64,000 bases of DNA from Heliocidaris erythrogramma (lineage: Eukaryota; Echinodermata; Echinoidea; Camarodonta; Echinometridae), in the NCBI GenBank assembly GCA_025617745.1, contig CM046853.1, positions 52,353,021 to 52,417,020 of the forward strand, given 5' to 3'. Position numbers and translations under genes: made by a program. Below the pieces are notes generated by a model that saw nothing but the letters and a program-made list of their open reading frames with translations, was not told the origin of the DNA and ran no database searches. Shown here piece by piece: positions 26,460 through 41,100 of this stretch. How positions within the stretch are numbered: the first letter of the stretch is position 1; each line of letters starts with the position of its first letter.

Positions 26460-28300
26460 ATGGTTAAAATGTTGTGTTGAACATAAAATATACACCACTA
26501 CTTACCTACAGAAAAAAAGCACACGGTAAGTTACATAACAATGAAAAAAAATAGATAAGATTCCAATGAATACACCATGACAAGTATTCCATGGCATTGG
26601 CGGACGGGCACATAGTTTTGAGAGGGGGCTGAGGCATCTTGTCCGAATGTCGACTTTTCACTGTAAAAGTGTCACTTCGTCACCAAAATAACTCTAGATG
26701 AAACGATAAAATATACTTCGGGCTTCTTGCTACCGAATATGAGGTGATTTATTGACCAAATGATTTTCAAAATACTAGGGGGCTGCAGCTGAAGCCACCG
26801 CCTATGAAGTTGCCACTTAGAACCTCATCTCTTAAAATATGTCATCTGAAAACTTCAGAATAATTAAAGTTCGAATAGTACCGTCGATACGCATGCTGAT
26901 TAAAGAAGATTCCCCAGTAGACCGACACCGGTACTCGGGATTTAAGGAAGTACCTCCAAACATGTTTTTGACCATTTTCATCCTTTCTTTTTACTTATCT
27001 TTCTTAGTAAATTAGAGGATGCGGATATTAGATACTGTTGATGTACCTTGCTTTTAATCAGTGGTCTAGACCGCAGGAACTATTCACCGCATGGTCTCTC
27101 GTTCAACGAAAAAAAAATACATGTCAGAAAATCTTACACAAGAGGTAATCACGAAAATCAATATGTCAGAATTTAGTTTATGTTAAAAATTATATACACA
27201 ATTCTAAAGGGCTGTTTATTTTGTTTTGGATCAACAAGCAAATAAGAGGTCAAAGTAATGATTTAGATCAATTTGGTGATTGATAACTTGGCTTTCGTAT
27301 TTGTAACTTGTAAAACAATTAACACAGTGGATTTCACATTCAGCTTTTAAGTAGTCTATATCATATCAGGCTTGTATCATCCCTGGTGGTGTTCCATGAA
27401 GCTGTTCGTAAAGTTACGCATGACTTTACAAATGACTTAAATATGACAAGCCAAATGGGATGCTCAATCATTTTTAACTGCATCAACTAAAGTTGAACTG
27501 TGCAAATGTAGATAATATTCTAATTATAACAAACATTTTTCATGCAAAGTATAATTTTTGCCATGATTTTAATTGAGATTATTGGAAATTCAGTCACACT
27601 TTGTTAAAACATGAGGAAAAACTTTTGGCATCTAACCTGGCACTTCATATTCAAGTCGTTCGTAAAGTCGTGGGTAACGCCCACCCCCCAAGCCATAAAA
27701 GAGAAAAGGAGAGAGAGAGAGAAGGGAAGAGAGAAAGAGAGATAGAAAGAGAAAGAGAGAGAGAGAGAGAAAGAGTGGGGAACAATTTTAAAAAAAAGAG
27801 ACTATTTTAACTTCCATATCTTTTGTCTCCAACTTCGTGTCTCTCTCTCTTCCTCACTCTCTCGTTCCCTCTTCCGTCTCCCTCGCTTTCCTTCTCCGTC
27901 TCTCTCCCCATCTCCCTCCCTATGTCTTCCCCTAGAGGAGCTCCTCTCTTCTCACTCTCAAACACAACTACATGTATGTTCCAATGATTTACAGGAAGGC
28001 ACTGACAATATTACAGTCTAGCAACTGCTAGTTTCTTTGCATTAAAAGTTTCATTGTTATCAAACATATAGAACAAAATGTGTAGATATTTTCACCAGTG
28101 ATAACATAAAGAAACCCACCAGATTTCAATAGCGTCTTAAATATTTTACTACAAAATGTTTAATATCGCATGTCACTATTATTTACATTAAATTTACAAT
28201 GTAATGACCTTTTCAAGCAAATGATGTTACCAACTTAACCGCCCCCCCCCCTAAAAAATACATGACACAGAGGGAGCTTGTCAAAGTACATCTAGCAAGA
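26460..28300. other. Non-coding AT-rich region with GA/CT tracts
   Basis: A GA-rich run (27705-27776) is followed by a CT-rich run (27839-27960), so the transcript could fold purine against pyrimidine strands. No gene recognised. Confidence 0.5.
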
Positions 28301-28313
28301 CAATTGACTTCTA

Positions 28314-28482
28314 CAGTGGAAACTCACTACGAGGACGTTGGGACCATTAAAATTACCTTGTTATATCAGGAATCTCCTTATATCAGGGTTAAAAAAACAA
28401 AAACACAAGAGACCTGCGACCAGCAAAATCTTGTTATAATCAGGAATCTTGTTGTATCGGAGCTCTTTACGAGTTTCCACTG
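28314..28482. mobile_element. 169-bp Tc1/mariner-like MITE flanked by TA
   Basis: Ends CAGTGGAAACTC and GAGTTTCCACTG are perfect inverted repeats, each bordered by TA (28312-28313 and 28483-28484). Inner segments also pair (CTTGTTATATCAGGAATC with CTTGTTATAATCAGGAATC as direct repeats). Too short to encode a transposase. Confidence 0.8.
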
Positions 28483-28639
28483 TAATTTATGTTTGTGACT
28501 GCACTCTTGTATACCTTCCTCCTTCCAATGTGAACAAGATGAATGAGACCACGTCTCCTATATCCCTCCGCCTAAATTCAGTTAATGGCTCAAACTGTTC
28601 TTGAAATATTGAGATAACCAGAATAGAAAGCCTCTAATT

Positions 28640-29145
28640 ACATGTTAATTGACCTCTTTGACATTTGACCTTACACCTTATAACCCAAAAGTCTGATCAA
28701 TTTATCTCCTCCTAGTCAGGAATACAAAATAGAGATATGGTGATAAAGGTAAACAAACATTAATTTCACATACACCTGTATAATGACCTCTGTGACCTGT
28801 CACCTTTGACCTACATGAACAAATGTCTAATCAGTTGGTCTCACTATGGGGATGCATACTAGTAGCAAGTTTGAAGTTCATACCTCAAATGGTTCTTTAG
28901 ATATCGTGTTAACAAGGCTAACACCTGCAATTTCAGAAAATGACCTGTGACCTTTGACCTACATATCCCAAAATCTAATCAGATGGTCTTCCTATGATGA
29001 TAAATACTAGTACCAAGTTTGAATTTCATACCTCATGTGGTTCTTGAGTAATAGCGAGAACGAGAAAGCGGGACGGACGGACAGACAGACGGACAACCCG
29101 AAAACATAATGCCTGCACCACCTTCGGTGGACGGAGGCATAAAAA
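28640..29145. repeat. Dispersed repeat with TGACCT motifs and a 3' hairpin
   Basis: Three or four related sub-blocks carry TGACCT(n)TTTGACCT, then CAAAATCTAATCAG, GGTC and AAGTTTGAATTTCATACCTC. The block ends with GGACGGACGGACAGACAGAC, CCCGAAAACATAATGCCTG and a CACCACCTTCGGTGG hairpin. The organisation recalls a family common in marine invertebrate genomes, from memory. Confidence 0.6.
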
Positions 29146-29677
29146 CATACTTGTGCATGATAGTGAATAATAGGCTGTACTGTGAAATGTATCATTTTTA
29201 AATATCATGTTTTCGAAGTACGTTCAGGTACATGAATTATGATTCTATGTAAAGCACTTATTTCCTTTGGCAATGAAATGTACTTTTATTTACGTACGAT
29301 CTTATTAATAATCGTCATGTTCAACCTGAGCTCAAGACCAATTGTGCTAATGACATTGAATAATGTATCAATCTTAAATGAACTAGTCCCTATTAATGAG
29401 AAGGTTGAGTTCTGGGAACGGTGAAAAATATTTTGTGAGCTTTCTCATTCCTTTTATGTCAGTTTGGAAGAACATTATTAGGAGAAATATCCCCTGAAAC
29501 GGATTGCTCTTCAAATGCCCTCATATTCGAAATATGACGAGAAAAGTTTGCAAAGATTTCATGCATGTGAAATTTCCAGTTTACTGTCTTCATAGCTTGG
29601 TAACATTTGTACAGGTTATGCTAATATTGTGCAAAAATGATGCAAATATCCAGTTTAAAGGTAAATTACTACATGTA

Positions 29678-31338
29678 CAGTTAACAACAAAATTATTCAT
29701 ACCCCTTGGAAAATTCTAGTTTTTTGCATTTTTCCTACAAATGAATGGTTAACTGAATTTAATTGCACATCACATGAATACATTTAGTTATCATCTGCAA
29801 ATGAATGCTGTTTCTGGTTTCACCTCATTTGCATAACAATAGAAAAGGTGAATTATCCAAACTGGGTGATGTTCAAAATTATTCATACCCTTGGTGATCT
29901 ATTGACTTTGTCAATCAGTATGAATTCAGTCCTTGTGATTAATGCTCGTAACACTTTCTTCACACTGTCACAATGCTTCTGGAGGTCTCTACTGAGATAT
30001 CAGGCCAATACCTGGTCTCCAATGGCCCAATCTCCTTGAGGATGTTGTCCACACATGCCATCACCTTGTCTTCAGGGGATCCGATGGAGTTAAAGCAGAT
30101 TTTGTGTTTGCAGGTGGTGTAGTTTTAGACGTCATGAGGATAGGACTATGATATTGATATTTTCGTTAATATTCCTTACATTTTAATGACAATTCTGTAT
30201 CTAAGTTGAAACAAAGCACTCTTCCTGGAGAGACTTCCCTAGAGGGATTCACAGTTGCACTGTCAAGGGAAGGTATTTCCTGATACTTTTGTTCCATTAT
30301 GTTTAGGGAGGCCATGGTAGTTGTCTAAAGGTTGGATGGTGCCAATTTTATCAGTTTATTCAGTTACACTGATTGACACATTTTTGATATGGACACCTGC
30401 AAGTGGGTACTCTAGTGAAGCTTAAAATACTGATCTTTATGTTCCAGTGCACTGTCAGACTGGTAGCATTTTGTGCACTGCAGCTGGTAACATGGAGGGC
30501 ATATGGTATAAATTTGGTTTACATTCATTTTGATATCAAGGATTGTAGCTTTCATACCAAAGATACAAGGAATATACCATATGAAGATTGATATACAGTA
30601 ACAGTCAATGTAGGATGTGTATGGTACTCAAAGGTTACATACTGTTATTCATGGTGACCTGACGTTAGAGTCATGAAATGACTTTAATATCACCAACATG
30701 GCCTTCCTGAGCACTCTGATTAAGATTGGGGCCAATGAATAAAGGTGAACCCTCCCAGAGGCAGTGCAAAAGGGAAGGGCTCCTCAGGAATGGTGCTTTG
30801 CATCATAAGTAGATACAGAAGTTTCATTAAAATGCATGGAATAAATGACCGAAAATTTCAATATCATAGTCCTGTCATCATGAAGTCGATAACTGCATCA
30901 CCTGTAGGACACGAAATCTAATGAACTCCCTGAAGGTCAGGTGAAGGCATGTGTGGACACATCCTCAAGGAGATTGAGCCATTGGACAACAGGTACTGAC
31001 CTGATATCCCAGCAGAGACCCCTCCGGAAGCCTTGTGACGGTGTATTAAATATAATAAAGTGAATTACAAGCATTAATCACAAGGATCGGATTCATACTG
31101 ATTGACAAAGTCAATAAATCACCAAGGGTATGAATAATTTTGAACATCGCCCAGTTTGGATAACTCAACTTTTCTATTGTTATGCAAATGAGGTGAAACA
31201 GGAAACGGCATTCATTTGCAGATGTTAACTAAATGTATTTAAGTGATGTGCAAGTAACTTCATTTAACCATTCATTTTTAGGAAAAATGCAAAAAACTAG
31301 AATTTTCCAAGGGGTATGAATAATTTTGTTGTTAACTG
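29678..31338. mobile_element. Tc1/mariner-like foldback element (1.66 kb, very long inverted arms)
   Basis: Terminal CAGTTAACAACAAAATTATT and its inverse at 31319-31338 are identical over at least 20 bases and flanked by TA on both sides. The inverted homology continues inward for about 600 bp per arm: CATTTGCATAACAATAGAAA with its inverse, GACTTTGTCAATCAGTATGA with its inverse, and a CAATCTCCTTGAGGATG segment with its inverse. A unique centre of about 450 bp remains. No transposase frame is intact. Confidence 0.85.
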
Positions 31339-32106
31339 TATGTTGGTACATGGTCATTTTAAATCGAAGAGTTAGTGATCTCTTAATGATCTGTGACTTG
31401 GGGCAATGTGATGCTACATTTTGCATGAGCAATGTATTCTTCAAAGTTATTCAATATCATATAAAAATATTAGAGTCATTTAATTAATCCATAATGGATA
31501 TATGTATTAATTGTAAACTACACCATTAAATACCTATGTAAGAATATGAATAGCCAATAAAGGTAGAAAAATATCAACATCTTTTCTGCTGTCATTCTAA
31601 CACACTGGAATTAATATTGATTTGGTTTCCTCCATCACAGCATCGTGCTACCAATCTTGTACGCCACATGGACTGTAACAATGCTACTATGCTGTATATA
31701 ATATACACCATATATCATATGCAGCAATGTCTCTATTTGCTTCAAAATATTGACCCTGGCTTTAGTTCCAGTAGCTCTTAATCAGCACACCATGCGTTGC
31801 AGGAATGCATTGCATCCATTCACTTTACCTGGGTCAAGAGAGACAACTATGGAAAAAATGCTCCACTTAAAAACATTCACATTTGTGAGGGATTTTTATC
31901 TTCCAGCTTTTCTGGATATCAAGATTATCAACCACGATACTATGGCATAACAAGGTTCAGGGGTAGTTCTGTCTCGGTGATGATAAGTGCTGAATTTGAT
32001 TTCCTGAGGACCTCTCACAGTTCTCTACATTCCCTCCTTGAGTTCAAGAGTTGGTGTATCAGCAGAACGTCCTATTCAGGAATGGGAGCCTTGAGTCTCA
32101 ATCTCT
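31339..32106 (-). other. CENPP: Probable 3' UTR and downstream flank of CENP-P
   Basis: This follows the CENP-P stop on the minus strand. The 31740-32106 part is less AT-rich than the rest. A possible ATTAAA polyadenylation hexamer on the minus strand lies near 31480. The two plus-strand open frames here (31750-31950 and 31797-32114) look like shadows of UTR sequence. Confidence 0.4.
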
Positions 32107-35100
32107 TTAGTTGAGAGCAACAGCTTTCAAGAAAGTGTCTAAAGCTTTCTCCACTCCCAGCGTATCCACCATATTCTTGAACTCTTCAGGAGCTCTGTTC
32201 AGCGTCTTGCTGGTGTCCAACTTGGCGACTAAAAAGATAAAAAGAATTCATTTGCTTTTGTAAAATTTACCTTTGGCAATCATCAAAATACAGAGATTTG
32301 TTAATTGAAAACAATTATGAAAAACAGTAGGATAGGATTTGAAACTACAGTAGGAGTTTGTAAAACCATCATAACAATTTTATAAAATGATGACGTAGAT
32401 CCTAATCAAATGGTTGGTTTTTAGTGGCCATGTGACGAGTCATTTATTTTTCCCCACACGTAAATTGCTCAAGACCTCAACTGAAGAAATGCAAGAGCTG
32501 TTGAGGGGAGCTGATGCTGTTAGTACAAAGACGAATATTAAGTTTGGCTATGCGAAATTCGAAATTATTTGGCTTGAAATAAACTGAATTATTTTAAATT
32601 GCAACTGACAGACCTCGCCTGGACGTTTTGTGTACTTTTTATTCAAGTCTCCGTTGCGAAGGTGATCAGGTATGGTGTATACAGAGACACTTTTTGGACC
32701 AACAAAACTTTGATATCTGTGACAGGGCCAACATTCTCATAAAGTGAGAGAATTTTAAAAGCTGTCATGATTTAGCTCCAGAAAGAAGACAAAGGGATCT
32801 ATCAAGCACAAAACTGCCATCTCAGCGAGTGACATGCAAAACCCTACTAAGCTTGATTGTGATACGCCTGCTGGATTACAGAACAAAGTCTTAGCTGATG
32901 TTATGATACTTCTGTAATTGTGGCTGGGAAAATCTTCAAGAACTGAAACCAGATGATTTTCTAGTTGAGGCAGATGACGAATGGCTTTGATACAACAGTA
33001 AGAGAGATCAGTTGACAAAGAATAATTGTGAAATGATGGTGTTATGTCGAACAGCGGAGTGATGTACGAAATACCGGGAAGTCCCTCAAGGTATCATGCA
33101 GTACGTATCAGAGCTGAACAAAGATTGCCCATTATGGTAAAAACCCAAAACAAAGAAGCCAAAAGATGGTGACTGCTGGTATAGCAATGTTCCAGTAGGT
33201 AAAAACACTAGGAAATAAGATGAAACAAAATTTCCAAGAAAGCAGAATGCACCAAACTGTACACTAGATCTAACCACTATTTCAGTCAGGGAGTCCATGG
33301 CCACTACAGTGAGCATGCATTCACTAAAGAATTCGTCGCGGATTTTACGAACCGGCACACAATGGAAGACGGTGCGGAAACTGTTTTCGAGATAATCGCA
33401 TTTTAAGTTTTCAGCAATTTTAAGCCTCAAGTTTCGTATGTTACTGTGCTCGGATACTTTAAAAAAATTACATGTGATGAGTACAAATTCCATATTTTCA
33501 GGATATATTGCTAATTTCACAAATAACTCATTATTTCTATGAAATATCCACCCTTGAAAAAGAGTGCCAGTTCGTGAAATCCATCTATTTTCTGAACGCG
33601 CATTTGTTGTGTACTGTACGCAGATTTCACGAACCGGCACAAATAAAGAGTGCCAGTTCGTGAAAGCCATTTCGCTAATGCGCGCACAATGCGCGCATAG
33701 TATTCTACGTGTTAACGAACCGGCACTCTATCATGTCTTCCAATTTATGATGTGTAATATTATCATGAAGCTGTTGCTACAAGATCTTTTATTTCGGGGG
33801 GGGGGGGCAAAATTTACAGACAAAATAATTATAATTGCTACCAACTCTATTTTCATGGGATTTATGTATCGAAGTTCCTCTTGATTCAGGGACAAAGGGG
33901 ACATCGTTTTCGCTTTGTATAAATATTAAATTTTCCCCTTCTTTCCTTCCTCTTTCTCTGTTTTTCTCATTTTTATTTCATTTTAATAGTAGGCCAAATT
34001 AAGACAGACCATTCACTTTTTAGGTAAACAAAGCATTACATTCTCAAATCATCAAGAACTTTACTTTTCATTCTTGTCATGCCATCTTCTCTCCAGCTTT
34101 AATCATATTTTCTGCAAAGATCACATTTCTCTCTCTCTCTGGCCCCCCCCCCCCCCGAGTTCCATTCTTCTCCCTCTCTCTCTCTCTCTCACTCTCTCTC
34201 CGCCTTCCTCTATCTTTCTCTCATCTTACAGAATAACCCATTGTCTATTTTCACAATTGGGTCTTTTGCTCCTTTTGGTTTTTTTTCCTGGCACATGACC
34301 CTTTTATATGAGATTGTCTTAGATAGTCAACATACTAATTTCCAATTCCTTTTTTTTTCCAAACGCCTTATTAGTCAATTGACAATCAGGAAAATTAATT
34401 TAACAAGTTTATTTACACTTATTTCCACATCAACTGCATAACAAATTAATTAAACTTTAGAAAAGAAAAATAATTCACTTCTCAATCAATTAGAGCAACG
34501 TTTAAGATGCCTTCAAAATTCACCTGTGATAAATTCATTACAGAAAAGTTTGAGATCCAATAAATACAAATAATGATTCCACAATGCAAATAGGAAAAAA
34601 AATTGTTATTAGTTATAAATACAATAATTCTATTTTTGAAAATTCATCAATAAAAGTGTGAATTCATTCAGGTAGTTTTAAAATCACTTGATTCAAAATG
34701 TCATGCATAATAGGCAAGAATGAAGCATGTTAAGTGCATAAATATCCATATCAAATTGAATCCACATTGAAATTCATAATATTCGATTACGACTACAACT
34801 GATTGGAATGCAATTTCATAAGCTTTAGCGACAATAATTCAGTATACCAATATTATGTTTAACCTAATGTAAATTCACCCAAAGTTTAGGGGGAGGATAT
34901 CCAAATACCTTTAGACCTTTGATAGAATTCTGAAACTGATTATATACAATTTTATTGCTCACTCACACGGCAGATTATCACAATTTTTGATAAATCGTAT
35001 TAAACTACAAAGTTGCTTTAAGGTTTTAAGATTTTTTTAAAGTTGTATTTTGAAAATAAATATGGAAATGTATCTGAATACACTTTTGTCTGTCAGAATA

Positions 35101-38100
35101 TTTTGTTCCCATAACTACCAGCCTTAAATGTATGATTCCAATTTCAAGGTAACAATATTAAAAACATCGATAAGCAATAACGACATGACCAGAATTTTAC
35201 GAAGATTTGTCGCACAGCTGTATCCCCCCCCCCCCCCCCCCCCACGTGCAATGGTGTAAGTGGGAAACATGAAAGTATTCATTGTGCTACCACTGACCAA
35301 CGGTTTCCTAATAGGAAGTATTCACAAAGCCCCACTGATAAAGGCCTTTAACACATAACATGTCACAGAAAGCGTCAGCATACATCTTGAAAAACAATCA
35401 GGAATTCCTGAAAAATCAGGAAAACATACATCCCTGCACAGGATTATTTTCATCAACTTGCGCACCTGCAAATGTGCATTGAAACCTGCAGATCTGGACA
35501 GAGAAGAAAGAATACAATAGCCTCGGATGAAAACTTTGCTTCACAATCAACTCGGAGGAGAGCATCAAAATGTAAGTGGACTAGAACTCCACGAGTACAC
35601 AGGCATCCTCAGAGGGAATATTTCATTGTAGTGATGTGCAACCAACCCCATAAGTGGTACAAGCTATACCTGGATAAAACAATAGTTTTAATATTACCTC
35701 ATTACTGTCCTGTTCACCATCAAATAATAAATTCTGTAAATATAAATATGAAGTAATTCTGAGGGAATAATTGTGATTGTTTATTTCATATTTTCTCTAA
35801 AACCTGGCTTTTCTCATTGTAATATTGATATTGTTATTTATTCTATAGATGTAACTTAAGCATTTAAGAAATTTCTTAGCTTCTGTAATACAAAGGTCAT
35901 AAAGAAAACTAATTATTACGATTGTTGAATTTAATTATATGAATGTGCAAAATTGCAGCATTAGTGTGCAAAGGGTTAAAGGAAAGACTCGTTAATTAAG
36001 CGTCTCATTCATGGGGCAAATTTTCGTAGAACTCTACAAGTTCTCTCTGCATGATTAGGGGATAGTTCCCTGAGCACAAACTTAACAGATCTTCATATTT
36101 CCCCGAAGCAAGCCTTGGTCTGGAAGAATACAAGACAGCCGGGGTACCAATATCAGCACAGGATACACTATCACTCTTGGCTGAACGAAGATTTCGAGAA
36201 TTACCCATTGTCAGAATACTGAGTTCGTCTTGAGTGTGGAATGCTTGAAAGCAATGGTGCTATCCTGACCCTTATCTACGCGGACCTGTTTAATCTTTGT
36301 CCAATCGATGATTGTGCCATCGTCTGCCTCCTTGTTTCTGAGGACACCAAGCGACTGACCATACGATTTCCAGTCACGGATTTCATGTGTTTGCACATGG
36401 TGCACGGCATAAGGCTTTGAGTGCCTTGCATCTTCAATGATGCTTGCCACTTGGCATGGGTGGTAGATGTTCTCTCGGCTTGAAATCCTTTTCTCTATAG
36501 CTGAGTGCATGCTATCCCCCTCTGACTGGCCATGGCTAGTCTCAAAGTAATGGACAGTGATTGTGCGGATGTTCTTTGATTTACTGAGAAAGAACTTAAA
36601 CATGGCAGGCAACACAGAATTTTTGTTCTGCCCTACGCACCCATCACAGTAGAAATCGACAGAGACTTTGTTTCCCCCATCAAGCTTCTCTAAATAATGT
36701 AGAAGATACGAGGATACCTCGCAAGATCCACGTCGTGTTAAGGTTTCGTTAGACAGATAACAAAAGCCTTCATGTGAAGCGAGATCATATATGGTGAAAT
36801 TATAACACGCCAGCCGGCGCTTATAGAAGATCTCCCCACGATTGGACTTCGGGAGATATATATTCTGTTGGAGGTCAAATACGGAGGCATTATGTGTTGG
36901 ATCTACCTCCGCACGTTTCTTTGACTCCTGTTTCAGAGTCCTCACCTTACCAATTTCTTCCCGGTGTTTCATGTATTTTTGGTGCAATTTTCTTTTATCT
37001 CCTTCATTTGCCTGGAGATAAGTCTCACAAAGCCCACATTTGTCTTTCTTGGGACGATGGATCTTGATATTCTCTTCTCTCATTACTTTCTTGTATAGGG
37101 AGAAGGAGCCACCCCCAGGAGATTCTTTTTTGTACATTCTGTACATCCTACTTCTTGTTAATTCGTGTGACACATAAGTGCACTTCGAAGTCTTTCTGCA
37201 ATAATGCGACTCCACTCTGGGAAATCGCCTGAGGTGCTCGAAGATTTTGCGCCTCTTGTAGTGTTGGGGTTTTTGTACACCCCCTCTTTTTTCCCCTTCT
37301 AGCACACCCGACTGCCTGTTTTTCTTGGAGAGGACAGTTCTCACCTGACGATATGCAATTCCAAGGGCATAAAGGAATGTCTTTCGGCAGACCTCTATAA
37401 CTGTTCCTGGGATAGTAGGATTTGGCAAAGTGTACTTTTTTTTACTACGTCTTGCTTGTCCTGTCTGGTGTACATGCCGCGCAATGTATTCTCTTTGCAG
37501 TTTGAGATTTGCCATTCCATAGAATTCTTCTCTAATGCATTTCAAAGCAGCATTGTTAAACAGTGCACAAGCTTTCTTATGGCTACACTTGATGCCTGCA
37601 CATTTTTCCTTTTCAACATTTTGCCTACCTTCTACATATTTATTAGATTTTTCAGAGTAATAAGATAACCCCCTGTTTCGATTGTATTTTACAGCCAGGT
37701 TTCTTGTCTTGGGACGGTGTGGAACTGGATTGTTGTCTTCATCGAACAAAGGCATAGTGTCATCCCCTACTGATTCATCTATGACGAAATCTTCTGGGTT
37801 CTCATCATCTGGCTCCCGCCGTTGAAAAGCTTGCATGCCCCTTTGTAACTCTACATATAACAATGAAAACAAAAATGGAAAAAGCTACATGAAGGACAGA
37901 AACTGCAAGCAAATTTTTATGCCATGAAAAAGACCCAAGAGATAAGAACCTTCAATACTCTATACTTTTAATTACAGATGGATAATTAATTTTTTGGCTA
38001 CTGGGGATTCCATAATTCAGTAGTCAGTGGGTTAAAAAACAAGCAAGTCATGCTAAAGAATACTTTTATGAGGAAATTTACCCCCTTCTGATTCAGAGCT

Positions 38101-41100
38101 AGTGGACATTTCTTCCTCCTCCTCCTCCGACTCTTCTGACTTGTCATCATCAGTTCTCGTTGATGTGGCATCTGGAAGACAATGATAATCAAAAAGAACA
38201 AAAAGGTTAGATTACATACAGTGTAATATAAATCCAACCCGCTGCACCTTTGTTTCATCCATATTCTAACATAGAAATTATTTTTCCAAGTGTTAGGCTT
38301 CGGAAGTGGATATACATGTAAATGTAAGGTTCAGTTAACAGCAGAAACAGCAATGTGAATATCCCCCGCCCCCCCCCCCCTTTAAAATCAAAGACTGATA
38401 GGAATAAAAAGTACATTTACAATGAAGTTCTTCTAAAATGGTATCATACTGAAAGAGCCCTGATAGCAGAAAGTGGTAAAAATTGCGTGATATTTACGTC
38501 GTGGTTTTCGTCTTTTTTACGTCCTGTAATTACGTCAATAAGACGACAACTTGCACCAACGCAAGACGTCAAGAGGACGTCTTATTTTGACGTCATCTGT
38601 ACACTGCAAAAACTGAAGTGCTGAGCACTTTTTGAGGGCATGCATAGGGACTGCACTCAGAGTGCTATTGAATGCACACAGCGTGCTATTTCAGCACTTT
38701 CATGGGAGCTGGACCGGCTCCTTAAACTGCTAAGCATTCATTAAAAAATGATTTGGGCGAGCTTCGAACCAGGGTCCGCTGATCGAGAATTGCTGGCAAT
38801 ACCGCTAGACTAACTCACATTGTACGATTTAGAGCAGATCATATTGTTACATAGTGAATTTACGACACCACATAGTTCATGTTATCTACTTGACTACCAT
38901 TACTAAACAGGATAGCAAGAAACATTTGTTAGTCCATCGGTAACGTCAGCGCCTCTCAATCAGCGGAACCTGGTTCGAGGCTCGCCACGCTCACATTTTT
39001 TTTTGCTGGTAAATTAGCACACTACAAGTGCTATAAACAGCATTTCAGATGCAGTCACTATACATGCCCCTAAAATTAGCACTTTCTTACAGTTTTTACA
39101 ATGTACAAGACGTAGAGATGACGTCAGAATAAGACGTCCTCTTGACGTCTTGCGTTCGTGCGAGTTGTCGTCTTATTGTCGTAATTACAGGACGTAAAAA
39201 AGACGAAAACCACGACGTAAATATCACGTCATTTTTCAACACTTTCTGCTATCAGGGAGATGATATTGAGTAAGGATACTAATCTTAGGTAATCATTGAT
39301 TTAAATTGTAATGAGATTTCTTTTAATCATGAAGCAGTATTCTGTTTGTCATCACTGCACGACGGAAAAAATGCAATAACCAACAAAATAAAATTGACTC
39401 ACTTGTGTGCGGTTGCATTGCTTTTTCATCAGGTATGTCTGCATACTCCAGCTCTTTATTGGGGATGCTGTAAATATCATCCCATGTCAGGGCAAAATCC
39501 AAAGGAACAGCAGATAGGACTGAAATAAATACAAATAACAATTCACTGTCTTGCACAAAATATAAAGATAATAACACAGATTTTAATGCAAAAAAAATTA
39601 GCTCACTCAATCTGACATCTTTCTTAAGGATGCTTTATTAAAACTGTGTTATATTTGCAGTGGTATATTTTTATCAACTTCACAAAGGAAACCAGCTAAA
39701 ATACTTATAAATACCAGAATGGGCTTAACAAAATGTTTCAAGGAACATGAGAATTGATGAATGTAAATATGTCTAAATATTTCTAAGTAACCAATAACGG
39801 AAATGAAACTCACGTTCAAAACAAGCGGAACTACCTCCAGGTTGGTCGACATCCAGTAATGCAATCTGAGCCTCATGAATTGGCCTGCGTGCATGTTCAC
39901 TACTGACTCCTTGACCTTTGTTAGCTTTAACTCCCTGAAGTTGGTCGGCTGTAAAGGTTTAAGAATAAAAAATGTGGAAAGCATATTTGATTAAGAGAAA
40001 ACTTTAACAGAATACAGTTTACTTTTTTTGATAGCATTTTATTGTTATACCATAGAAAAGCCCAATGACATTACTAGTATAAGCTATTACTACATTCTAT
40101 ACGGTACTCACATTCAAGAGAATCATGACCAGTGTATCAAGAATAACATAAAGAACTGGCAGTTCTGATTCTGCAGAATAGTCATATGTATATTATCGTT
40201 TGTTTAGTTTACCTTAGTATTCTTGTCAAAATCCCTAGCAAAGATAAGAAGTTATTATTAGAGCTTGAAGTAATAGTATTTCAGAGTGTTAAATTTTCAT
40301 GTACATACCAAGCAACGCTAACGGGACATCATCCTCAGGTTGGTTGACATCCAGTAATGCAATCTGAGCCTCCTGAATTGGCCTGCGTGCATGTTCACTA
40401 CTGACTCCTTGACCTTTGTTAGCTTTAACTCCCTGAAGTTGGTCGGCTGTAAAGGTTTAAGAATAAAAAATGTGGAAAGCATATTTGATTAAGAGAAAAC
40501 TTTAACAGAATACAGTTTATTTTTTTGATAGCATTTTATTGTTATACCATAGAAAAGCCCAATGACATTACTAGTATAAGCTATTACTACATTCTATACG
40601 GTACTCACATTCAAGAGAATCATGACCAGTGTATCAAGAATAACATAAAGAACTGGCAGTTCTGATTCTGCAGAATAGTCATATGTATATTATCGTTTGT
40701 TTAGTTTACCTTAGTATTCTTGTCAAAATCCCTAACAAAGATAAGAAGTTATTATTAGAGCTTGAAGTAATAGTATTTCAGAGTGTTAAATTTTCATGTA
40801 CATACCAAGCAACGCTAACGGGACATCATCCTCAGGTTGGTTGACATCCAGTAATGCAATCTGAGCCTCATGAATTGGCCTGCGTGCATGTTCACTACTG
40901 ACTCCTTGACCTTTGTTAGCTTTAACTCCCTGAAGTTGGTCGGCTGTAAAGGTTTAAGAATAAAAAATGTGGAAAGCATATTTGATTAAGAGAAAACTTT
41001 AACAGAATACAGTTTATTTTTTTGATAGCATTTTATTGTTATAGAATAGAAAAGCCCAATGACATTACTAGTATAAGCTATTACTACATTCTATACGGTA

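Noticed and set aside
33086-33670. Minus-strand 194-codon open frame
   Set aside because: It lies in the CENP-P intron, spans the GTGCC/TTCGTGA motif cluster, has no recognisable domain and no splice signals.
39649-39984. Minus-strand 111-codon open frame reading the repeat exon in another phase
   Set aside because: It runs through splice sites into intron sequence. The phase set by the Tudor-like exon, the linker exon and the 6-bp indels selects the other frame.
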